From the NCBI GenBank assembly GCA_017646685.1, contig JAGCLZ010000070.1, positions 1-61,106 of the forward strand: DNA of 61,106 bases, given 5' to 3'. Every line of letters begins with the position of its first letter. Position 1 is the stretch's first letter. This DNA is from Bacteroidales bacterium. GTDB lineage: Bacteria; Bacteroidota; Bacteroidia; Bacteroidales; P3. Below the pieces are notes generated by a model that ran no database searches, was not told where the DNA came from, and saw only the letters and a program-made list of their open reading frames with translations. The translations under genes were made by a program, and so were the position numbers. This document shows, one piece after another, positions 51,000 to 58,974 of this stretch.

Positions 51000-53114
51000 A
51001 TGAAAAGACTATTCTTATTGTTATTTACCATTATATGTACAACTGTATGTTTGGCACAAGAAAGGTTTACCATAGGCGATTTGACCTATGAGGTGATAGA
51101 TTCGAATAGAGTGGAGGTAGATAGATGTAGCATTTCTGCCACCGCAGTAGTTATCCCCGACTCAGTGCAATTAGACGGAAAGACCTACACAGTTAGTCGC
51201 ATTGGAACCGAAGCTTTTAAGGATTGTAGTAGATTAGATTCGGTTATTATTCCATCAAGTGTTGCTACTATTGGAATGCATTCATTTTTGTGTTGTAGAA
51301 GGTTAAAATCAGTTGTTATCTCCTATGGCGTTAAAACTATTGGCTATGGTGCCTTCTCGGGATGCATTAGTTTAACTGCTATTGATATTCCTGTTAGCGT
51401 TGATTCAGTTGGAGCAAGTGCGTTTTACGGCTGTAATAGTTTGGAGGCAGTGGTTGTTCCCAATGGTGTTAGAAGTATTGGCGATGCAATGTTCTTTGAT
51501 TGCAATAGTTTGAATTTTATCTCTATTCCCGGTAGTGTTGGTTTTATTGGTTCGTATGCCTTTTACAACTGCAACAGTTTACATACAGTTCTGATTCCTC
51601 AAGGCGTTACCTCTATTGGATATGGTGCTTTCATCCGGTGTATGAATCTAACTATTGTTGATTTGCCCGGTAGCCTCAATTATATTGGCGATTACGCATT
51701 TGCCAAATGTGGTTGCTTAGACTCTGTTTGTATTCCAAGGGCTATTACTTCCATTGGTACAGCGGTATTTGATGGTTGTGTAAGTCTTACATCTGTTGTA
51801 TTGCCCGATAGTCTTATTTCAATTGGTGATGATGCCTTTTTGGGATGTAGAGGATTAACCTCGGTATCTATTCCCTCCACTGTTGCTACTATAGGAAACA
51901 ATGCGTTCAATAGTTGCGAGTCATTGTCTGCTATCATTATACCCAATAGCGTTACCACTATAGGTAAAGGAACATTCTCTTATTGTAACAATCTTAGTTC
52001 GGTGGTTATTCCAGACAGTGTTGTTACCATAGGCAAGAATGCTTTTTTCCGCCTAAGACACATCGTTTATCACGGCACAGCATCTGGTGCCCCATGGGGT
52101 GCATCGTTTATGAATGGGATTGTTGATGATGGATTTGTTTACGACGATAGTGTAGAGACGCTATTGTTGGGCTATGTTGGTAGCGAAGCAAATGTAGTTA
52201 TTCCCAATGGTGTAACAGCTATTGGCAAGGAGGCTTTTTGCCATTACCAAAGATTAATCTCGGTAAATATCCCCGCAAGTGTTGCAACCATAGGTGAAGG
52301 TGCTTTTTGGAATTGTAGAAACTTGAGCTATATCAATATTCCCAATGGCGTTGTTTCCATAGGCAGGGCTGCTTTTTTGGGATGCAGTAGTTTGACCTAT
52401 GTAGATATTCCCAATAGTGTTACATCCATTGGAGATGAAGCTTTTAACAAGTGTGATAATCTAATTAGGGTATCTCTTTCCGATAATATTGAGATTATAG
52501 AAGACAAATTGTTCTTCGAATGTAGCAATTTGCTGTCGGTAGATATTCCTAATGGAGTTACTACTATTAGAGGAAATGCTTTTCATTCATGTACCAATCT
52601 GCTTTCTGTTTCTATCCCGAATAGTGTTACATCTATTGGATATGGTGCCTTTAGAGGGTGCAAAAGTTTGACATCTGTAATTATTCCCGATGGAGTTATT
52701 ACTATTGGAGAGTTTGCATTCAATGGATGCAAGAGCTTGACTACTATAAGTATACCTTCCACTCTTTTATCTATCGGAGGGTTTACATTCAATGGATGTA
52801 AAAGTTTAACCTCCGTTGTTATTCCGGGTGGATTGACTACGCTAAAAACTCATGCGTTTTCAGGATGTAGTAATTTGTCATCATTTACTATTTCAAGCAC
52901 TGTTGTTTCGATAGGAAAATATGTACTTTCCAATTGCGATAATTTGAAAGAAATCATTTCGTATGCGACTAATCCTCCTACGCTTGATTATAAAGCATTT
53001 GCCCACATACCTACTACAACCATCCTCCAAGTTCCACGCGGTAGCCTGGAGAGATACAAAGCCTCCGATTGGAACAAGTACTTTGAAGGAAGAATCGTTG
53101 AAATAGAAGAATAA
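51000..53114 (+). CDS. BspA-like leucine-rich repeat protein 1
   Basis: 704 residues from ATG 51000; the longer in-frame reading from 50910 begins upstream of the promoter. Signal peptide (LFLLLFTIICTTVCLAQ), then the shared ERFTIGDLTYEVIDSN block. About 24 LRR_5/TpLRR units of about 23 residues follow (for example SLTSVIIPDGVITIGEFAF). One non-LRR insert lies near 355-395 (VYHGTASGAPWGASFMNGIVD). The C-terminal block TLQVPRGSLERYKASDWNKY ends IVEIEE. No T9SS tail is seen. Such proteins are typically exported and bind host matrix or other bacteria. It is the largest and first of five tandem paralogues. Its signal peptide differs from the next three. Confidence 0.9.
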   Translation: MKRLFLLLFTIICTTVCLAQERFTIGDLTYEVIDSNRVEVDRCSISATAVVIPDSVQLDGKTYTVSRIGTEAFKDCSRLDSVIIPSSVATIGMHSFLCCRRLKSVVISYGVKTIGYGAFSGCISLTAIDIPVSVDSVGASAFYGCNSLEAVVVPNGVRSIGDAMFFDCNSLNFISIPGSVGFIGSYAFYNCNSLHTVLIPQGVTSIGYGAFIRCMNLTIVDLPGSLNYIGDYAFAKCGCLDSVCIPRAITSIGTAVFDGCVSLTSVVLPDSLISIGDDAFLGCRGLTSVSIPSTVATIGNNAFNSCESLSAIIIPNSVTTIGKGTFSYCNNLSSVVIPDSVVTIGKNAFFRLRHIVYHGTASGAPWGASFMNGIVDDGFVYDDSVETLLLGYVGSEANVVIPNGVTAIGKEAFCHYQRLISVNIPASVATIGEGAFWNCRNLSYINIPNGVVSIGRAAFLGCSSLTYVDIPNSVTSIGDEAFNKCDNLIRVSLSDNIEIIEDKLFFECSNLLSVDIPNGVTTIRGNAFHSCTNLLSVSIPNSVTSIGYGAFRGCKSLTSVIIPDGVITIGEFAFNGCKSLTTISIPSTLLSIGGFTFNGCKSLTSVVIPGGLTTLKTHAFSGCSNLSSFTISSTVVSIGKYVLSNCDNLKEIISYATNPPTLDYKAFAHIPTTTILQVPRGSLERYKASDWNKYFEGRIVEIEE

Positions 53115-53260
53115 TAGTGTATATATATAATATAGTATAGCTATGAAGAGAATAATATTAAGCATAGTAGCAGTAGTTTGTGTAAATATCGGTTTGGCAC
53201 AAGAAAGGTTTACCATAGGCGATTTGACCTATGAGGTAATAGATTCGAATAGAGTGGAGG
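53025..53260 (+). repeat. Gene-junction direct repeat, copy 1
   Basis: Covers the 3' end of BspA gene 1, the intergenic leader and the 5' end of gene 2. Nearly identical to 54845-55092 and 56381-56610. Confidence 0.85.
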
Positions 53261-54936
53261 TAAGCGAATGCGACGATTACTCTACCGCAGTAGTTATCCC
53301 CGAAAAGGTAACAATAAAAGGTAAAACTTATATAGTTACTGTTATTGGTTATTGTGCTTTTCTAAATTCCGATACTTTAGAGTCGGTAGTTATCCCATCA
53401 AGTGTTACTACTATTTGTATGAATGCATTTAAGGGATGTAGGAAATTAGAATCAGTTCGGCTTTCAAATGGACTTAAAGCTATTTTAGATTATGCTTTTT
53501 ATGAATGTAGTAATCTGCGTTTTATTGATATTCCCAACAGTGTTGAAACTATTGGTATTGCAGTTTTTAAAGGGTGTAGTAGTTTTGATACCTTTGCCAT
53601 TCCGCCATCGGTGCGGAGTATAGGTACAAATGCATTTCATAATACAGCATTCTTCAATAATCAGAATAATTGGACCAACAAAGTTCTTTGCAAGGACAAT
53701 TGTCTTTTATCAGTCGATACTACTCTAAGTGGCGAGTATTCTATCGCAGAGGGTATACGGTTAATAGCCGGTGGTGCATTCGAAGAATGTAATGCTTTAA
53801 CGTCCGTTGTTATTTCCAATAGCGTTAAATCAATAGGACATTGTGCATTTGCTCATTGTGATAATCTAACTTCGATTAGCATTCCAAATAGTGTAAAGGA
53901 GATTGGAAGTGATGCATTTCGAGATTGTCGAAGTTTAATATCAGCTATAATTCCAGATAGTGTCAGTATTATTGAGAGTTTTGTATTTGAGGGTTGTAGT
54001 AGCTTAACATCGGTAGTAATTCATAATAATGTTGTAAGCATTGGATATGGAGCATTTGAAGCTTGTACTGCTCTAACCTCTTTTTCTATACCAAAATCTG
54101 TACAACATATAGATAATAGGGCTTTCATCAATACAGGATACTATAACGATAAATCTAATTGGAACGGTAATGTGTTGTATAAAGACGATTGCCTTTTAAG
54201 TGCAGATACTTTGATAAGTGGAGACTACATAGTAAATGAAAACACACAATTAATCTCAAATAGTGCATTCTCGGATTGTCATCGCTTGATTTCGGTTTCT
54301 TTGCCAAATAGTATTACCACAATTCCACATGGTATGTTTGTATATTGTTATAATTTGACCACAGTCAATATCCCAAACAGTATTGATACAATTGGAGAGA
54401 GTGCATTTTACTATTGTACTAAATTAGAATCAATAACTTTGCCTAGTAGTATTAATAGCATTGAATGTAACGCATTTTTTGGATGCTCAAGTTTAACTTC
54501 GATAAATCTTCCCGAAGGTATAACAAATATAGGTAGTGGAGTATTTATTGCATGCTCAAATTTAAGTGCATTATATATTCCTAATAGTGTTAAATCTATT
54601 GGAGAGTACGCCTTTATGGCTTGTACTAATCTTTCATCAATAAATATTACAGATAGTATTACTACTATTGAATATGCAACATTTTGGGATTGTAAAAACC
54701 TAAAGGATATTGTTATTCCTTCCAATGTATATACTATAAAAGACTATGCTTTTTATGGTTGCGACAATCTAGCAAATGTAATCTGCCTATCACAAGATCC
54801 ACCAATACTTGAAAAAGAAGTTTTCCCGTATCCCAACGCCACCACTCTCCAAGTTCCACGCGGTAGCCTGGAGAGATACAAAGCCTCCGATTGGAACAAG
54901 TACTTTGAAGGGAGAATCGTTGAAATAGAAGAATAG
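53143..54936 (+). CDS. BspA-like leucine-rich repeat protein 2
   Basis: 597 residues. Signal peptide MKRIILSIVAVVCVNIGLAQ is identical to genes 3 and 4. About 17 LRR_5 units. Two copies of a special insert interrupt them: NTAFFNNQNNWTNKVLCKDN... near 165-210 and NTGYYNDKSNWNGNVLYKDD... near 328-370, each with a short hydrophobic-polar segment (CLLSADT, IAEGIRLIAGGAF). The C-terminal block is shared. The last LRR and adjoining residues (FYGCDNLANVICLSQDPPIL) are nearly identical in DNA to gene 5. Gap to gene 1 is 28 bp with the leader repeat TAGTGTATATATATAATATAG. Confidence 0.9.
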   Translation: MKRIILSIVAVVCVNIGLAQERFTIGDLTYEVIDSNRVEVSECDDYSTAVVIPEKVTIKGKTYIVTVIGYCAFLNSDTLESVVIPSSVTTICMNAFKGCRKLESVRLSNGLKAILDYAFYECSNLRFIDIPNSVETIGIAVFKGCSSFDTFAIPPSVRSIGTNAFHNTAFFNNQNNWTNKVLCKDNCLLSVDTTLSGEYSIAEGIRLIAGGAFEECNALTSVVISNSVKSIGHCAFAHCDNLTSISIPNSVKEIGSDAFRDCRSLISAIIPDSVSIIESFVFEGCSSLTSVVIHNNVVSIGYGAFEACTALTSFSIPKSVQHIDNRAFINTGYYNDKSNWNGNVLYKDDCLLSADTLISGDYIVNENTQLISNSAFSDCHRLISVSLPNSITTIPHGMFVYCYNLTTVNIPNSIDTIGESAFYYCTKLESITLPSSINSIECNAFFGCSSLTSINLPEGITNIGSGVFIACSNLSALYIPNSVKSIGEYAFMACTNLSSINITDSITTIEYATFWDCKNLKDIVIPSNVYTIKDYAFYGCDNLANVICLSQDPPILEKEVFPYPNATTLQVPRGSLERYKASDWNKYFEGRIVEIEE

Positions 54937-55092
54937 TAGTGTATATATAAGTGTATATATATAATATAGTATAGATATGAAGAGAATAATATTAAGCATA
55001 GTAGCCGTAGTTTGTGTGAATATCGGCTTGGCACAAGAAAGGTTTACCATAGGCGATTTGACGTACGAGGTAATAGATTCGAATGAGGTGGA
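54845..55092 (+). repeat. Gene-junction direct repeat, copy 2
   Basis: Same composition at the gene 2/3 junction, with an extra GTGTATATATA in the leader. Confidence 0.85.
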
Positions 55093-56485
55093 AGTCTGCC
55101 AATGCGACACATCTGTAAATTCGGTATTTGTACCTGATATGGTGACAATAGAAAGTAAAAACTATGCAGTTACAGCTATTGGATTCGGTGCGTTTAATAA
55201 TTGTAGAAACTTAGTTTCGATAGATATATCAAATGGGATAAGGTATATTAAACCTTTTGCAATGGAAAAATGTACCAAACTGACAACAATAAACATTCCA
55301 AATAGTGTTACAGAAATTCATATAGGAGCATTTCAAGATTGTATAAGTTTGGAAACCTTTACTATTCCATCGTCTGTACAAAGAATAGCAGAAAAAGTAT
55401 TCTATAATACAGCATACTACAATAACAAGAATAATTGGAACAACGATGTTTTGTATAAAGATAATTGTCTATTAGTTGCCGATACGAATATAAGTGGCAA
55501 ATGCTCGATATTGGATAATACAAGATTGATAGCAACTAACGCCTTTATAGCTTGTACAAATTTAATAGTGATTGATATTCCACAAAGTGTTACTAAAATA
55601 AATCTTGGAGCCTTTCGAAATTGCATTAGTTTAAAATCGGTAATAATTCCTTCAAGTATCACTAATATTGAGACATCCTTGTTTGAAGGATGTTCTAGTT
55701 TAAATAATGTTGTTATTCCGCAAACTGTTAGAGAGATAGGTGTGTGTGCATTTTCTGATTGTATTAGTTTAACATCGATGATTATACCAAATGGTGTTAC
55801 AAGAATTGAATTTGCTACATTTTCTGGCTGTTCTAGTTTGACAGATATTACTCTACCAAGTAGTATTAAATCCATCGGATTGTCCTCTTTTTATAAATGT
55901 ATTAGTTTGAGGGCAATTGAAATACCTTATGGAGTTATAGGTATAGAGGAAAAAGCATTTTATGGTTGTGTAAGTTTATCGGCAATTAATATTCCCAATA
56001 CGGTTAAGACGATTGGGTATTCGGTATTTGCATATTGTGATTCCTTAACGGAGGTTGTAATTTCTAATAGTGTGAAAAATATCGGTAATGCTGTATTCTC
56101 GCACTGTAGTAAACTAACATCTGTTAAACTTTCTGATAGTATTGACGTTATTGGATACAATCTTTTTGATAGTTGTATTAATTTAAAATCTATTACAATT
56201 CCTAATCATGTTGAATATATTTGTCCGGATGCATTTGCCAATTGTATAAACTTAACAGATATTACTATTGGTAGTGGAGTGGATAGAATTGAATCATACT
56301 CATTCGAAACTAATAATTTAACTACCATAATAAGTCTATCGCAAAAACCACCGCGAATAGGAAACAAAGCGTTTCGTTATCCCAACGCCGCCACCCTTCA
56401 AGTTCCACGTGGTAGCCTGGAGAGATACAAAGCCTCCGATTGGAACAAGTACTTTGAAGGAAGAATCGTTGAAATAGAAGAATAA
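54977..56485 (+). CDS. BspA-like leucine-rich repeat protein 3
   Basis: 502 residues. Same signal peptide and ERFTIGDLTYEVIDSNEVEV block as gene 2. About 14 LRR_5 units, with one NTAYYNNKNNWNNDVLYKDN insert near 137-180. The shared tail TLQVPRGSLERYKASDWNKY ends IVEIEE. The leader upstream has a short tandem duplication of GTGTATATATA not found before the other genes. Very AT-rich. Confidence 0.9.
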   Translation: MKRIILSIVAVVCVNIGLAQERFTIGDLTYEVIDSNEVEVCQCDTSVNSVFVPDMVTIESKNYAVTAIGFGAFNNCRNLVSIDISNGIRYIKPFAMEKCTKLTTINIPNSVTEIHIGAFQDCISLETFTIPSSVQRIAEKVFYNTAYYNNKNNWNNDVLYKDNCLLVADTNISGKCSILDNTRLIATNAFIACTNLIVIDIPQSVTKINLGAFRNCISLKSVIIPSSITNIETSLFEGCSSLNNVVIPQTVREIGVCAFSDCISLTSMIIPNGVTRIEFATFSGCSSLTDITLPSSIKSIGLSSFYKCISLRAIEIPYGVIGIEEKAFYGCVSLSAINIPNTVKTIGYSVFAYCDSLTEVVISNSVKNIGNAVFSHCSKLTSVKLSDSIDVIGYNLFDSCINLKSITIPNHVEYICPDAFANCINLTDITIGSGVDRIESYSFETNNLTTIISLSQKPPRIGNKAFRYPNAATLQVPRGSLERYKASDWNKYFEGRIVEIEE

Positions 56486-56610
56486 TAGTGTATATATATA
56501 ATATAGTATAGATATGAAGAGAATAATATTAAGCATAGTAGCAGTAGTTTGTGTAAATATCGGTTTGGCACAAGAGAGGTTTACCATAGGCGATTTGACG
56601 TACGAGGTAA
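56381..56610 (+). repeat. Gene-junction direct repeat, copy 3
   Basis: Same composition at the gene 3/4 junction. Part of the tail block is repeated again at 57796-57887 and, less exactly, at 58775-58840. Confidence 0.85.
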
Positions 56611-57887
56611 AGAACAATGCGGAAGTGAAGGTACATAAGTGCAATAAGTCTGCAACAGAGGTGGATATTCCTACTAGTGTACGTTATAAATTAAGAAAAT
56701 ATGATGTTACAAGTATTGGCTTTGGGGCATTTGAGAATTGTACCGACCTGCTCTCTGTTGCTATACCCAATAGTATAAATGAAATAGAGGCTTGTGCTTT
56801 TTCGTACTGTACCGGTTTGACTTCGATAGATATTCCCAATACCATTTCAACAATCGAAACATATACCTTCAGAGCCTGTACTGCATTAAAGGAGATAAAT
56901 CTCCCGAATAGTGTTACTCACATAGAGCAAGGAGCGTTCTTTGATTGCATTAACACCGTTTCTATTACAGTTCCCAACAGCGTTGTAAGTATTGGTAGCT
57001 CAGCATTTGATAACTGTAGTAGTTTAGTATCTATCAATATTCCCGAAGGTATTGATACGATAGAGTATTCTGTATTTAATAATTGTAGAAGTCTTACTTC
57101 GATAACTATTCCCAATAGCGTTACTTATATTTCTACCGGAGCTTTCTATAAATGTACAAGTTTAGCTTCGTTTACAATTCCACAGTCGGTTCGGGGTATT
57201 GGTTGTGATGCTTTTTCATATACAGCCTTTTATAATGATAGTTCCAATTGGAATGGACATGTATTGTGTAAAGATAATTGTCTTTTAGAAGCAAGACGTG
57301 TAAAAGGCAAATATTCTGTTCCCAACAATATTCGATTAATAGCAGGTTCTGCTTTTTGGGACTGTGATAGTTTAATTTCAATTACCTTACACAAAGGAAT
57401 CACTAATATAAACAATAGTACATTCTCAGGATGTGAAAATTTAGTTTCAATTAATATTCCCAATACTGTTACATCTATTGGAGAGTCCGCATTCAGAGGA
57501 TGTGAAAGATTGGAGTCGATAATTATACCTGAAGGGGTTACTACTATAGGGATACATACATTCTGGTACTGTGAAAGTTTAGTTACAATTAATATCCCCG
57601 AAAGCGTTACTACTATAGGGTATGGAGCATTTAGCGGATGCAGAAAATTAAAGTCTATAACGATACCCAAGAATGTAAACTACATTGGTAATTTTGCATT
57701 CAATTATTATGATAGTAACTTAAGTACAATAATTTGTTTATCTACCGAACCGCCTATATTAGAAGGTAATGATGTATTTACTCGTAGCAATTCAACCACC
57801 CTCCAAGTTCCACGTGGTAGCCTGGAGAGGTACAAAGCCTCCGATTGGAACAAGTACTTTGAAGGAAGAATCGTTGAAATAGAATAG
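56514..57887 (+). CDS. BspA-like leucine-rich repeat protein 4
   Basis: 457 residues. Signal peptide identical to genes 2 and 3, ERFTIGDLTYEV then diverging (KNNAEVKVHKCNKSAT). About 13 LRR_5 units with one insert YTAFYNDSSNWNGHVLCKDN near 240-285. The tail ends IVEIE, one residue shorter than its sisters. Stop is 2 bp before the ATG of gene 5. Confidence 0.9.
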   Translation: MKRIILSIVAVVCVNIGLAQERFTIGDLTYEVKNNAEVKVHKCNKSATEVDIPTSVRYKLRKYDVTSIGFGAFENCTDLLSVAIPNSINEIEACAFSYCTGLTSIDIPNTISTIETYTFRACTALKEINLPNSVTHIEQGAFFDCINTVSITVPNSVVSIGSSAFDNCSSLVSINIPEGIDTIEYSVFNNCRSLTSITIPNSVTYISTGAFYKCTSLASFTIPQSVRGIGCDAFSYTAFYNDSSNWNGHVLCKDNCLLEARRVKGKYSVPNNIRLIAGSAFWDCDSLISITLHKGITNINNSTFSGCENLVSINIPNTVTSIGESAFRGCERLESIIIPEGVTTIGIHTFWYCESLVTINIPESVTTIGYGAFSGCRKLKSITIPKNVNYIGNFAFNYYDSNLSTIICLSTEPPILEGNDVFTRSNSTTLQVPRGSLERYKASDWNKYFEGRIVEIE

Positions 57888-57889
57888 TT

Positions 57890-58864
57890 ATGAAACAGAT
57901 AATATTTACAATAGTACTATTGTCAAACATATTAATAACATCGTGTACTGACAATCAATCAGCCTTGTCTATATCGACAAAAAATGTAGATAACAAAGAA
58001 ATAGCAGAACTGACTCAACAAAAAGAATACATTTATAAACCAACCGAGTTTACAATCGAAGATTTAACATACGAGGTAATAGATACAAACAAAGTTGCTA
58101 TAATAAGATGTAATACATCTGTTACAGATATAGATATTCCCACTATTGTAATGCACGATAGTATAGAGTATAAAATCGTTAGCATTGAATGTGATGCATT
58201 TTGTGAATGTGTCAAATTAAAATCTATTACTATTCCCGATGGATTAACTTGTATAAACGATAATACGTTCTACAATTGCATCAGTCTCTCATCGGTAACT
58301 ATTCCTAACTCTGTTACTCGTATAGGTGAGGGCGCTTTTAGATATTGTACTAGTCTTGTATCTATATATATACCTAATAGTATTCAGACTATAGATAATT
58401 ATGCTTTTGCCAATTGTACCAAACTAGAATCGATAAATATACCTAATGGTGTAAAGTTAATAGGAAGTGGTGTATTCAACGAATGTGAAAGTTTAACCTC
58501 TATAATTATTCCAAGTAAACTAAGCCTAATAAAGAGTGCTACATTTAGAAAATGTAAAAACTTAACATCTATCGTTATTCCTAATAATATAGAGGAAATT
58601 AGAAAAATATCGTTTTCGGAATGTATAAATTTACTCACAGTTACAATAGGTAAAGGTGTTCGTAATATAAGAACAACAGCTTTTTATGGTTGCGACAATC
58701 TAGCAAATGTAATCTGCCTATCACAAGATCCACCAATACTTGAAGAAGAAGTTTTCCCGTATCCCAACGCCGCCACACTTCAAGTTCCACGCGGCAGCCT
58801 GGAGAGATACAAAGCTTCCGATTGGAACAACTACTTCTCCCGCATTGAAGAGATTGACGATTGA
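57890..58864 (+). CDS. BspA-like leucine-rich repeat lipoprotein 5
   Basis: 324 residues. Unlike the others it has a lipoprotein signal (MKQIIFTIVLLSNILITSC; Cys19 is the lipidation site) and a linker (TDNQSALSISTKNVDNKEIAELTQQ) before a diverged TIEDLTYEVIDTN block. About 8 LRR_5 units and no NW insert. The tail reads TLQVPRGSLERYKASDWNNY, then FSRIEEIDD. The lipid anchor suggests it tethers to a membrane while the other four are released or bound otherwise (inference). It is the last of the cluster; clpB starts 110 bp downstream. Confidence 0.88.
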   Translation: MKQIIFTIVLLSNILITSCTDNQSALSISTKNVDNKEIAELTQQKEYIYKPTEFTIEDLTYEVIDTNKVAIIRCNTSVTDIDIPTIVMHDSIEYKIVSIECDAFCECVKLKSITIPDGLTCINDNTFYNCISLSSVTIPNSVTRIGEGAFRYCTSLVSIYIPNSIQTIDNYAFANCTKLESINIPNGVKLIGSGVFNECESLTSIIIPSKLSLIKSATFRKCKNLTSIVIPNNIEEIRKISFSECINLLTVTIGKGVRNIRTTAFYGCDNLANVICLSQDPPILEEEVFPYPNAATLQVPRGSLERYKASDWNNYFSRIEEIDD

Positions 58865-58974
58865 GGCTGACATTTTGTCATGTTTGTCGAACTTTGATTA
58901 CTTTGGATTTGTTTTTGATGTATAGTTTATCAGTAAGAGTAAATCATAACGTGTAAAAAATAAGAATAGAAACT

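Noticed and set aside
51000-58864. Diversity-generating retroelement acting on the BspA genes
   Set aside because: No reverse transcriptase, template repeat or adenine-biased variable region was seen; whole-unit and gene-end similarity fits recombination better.
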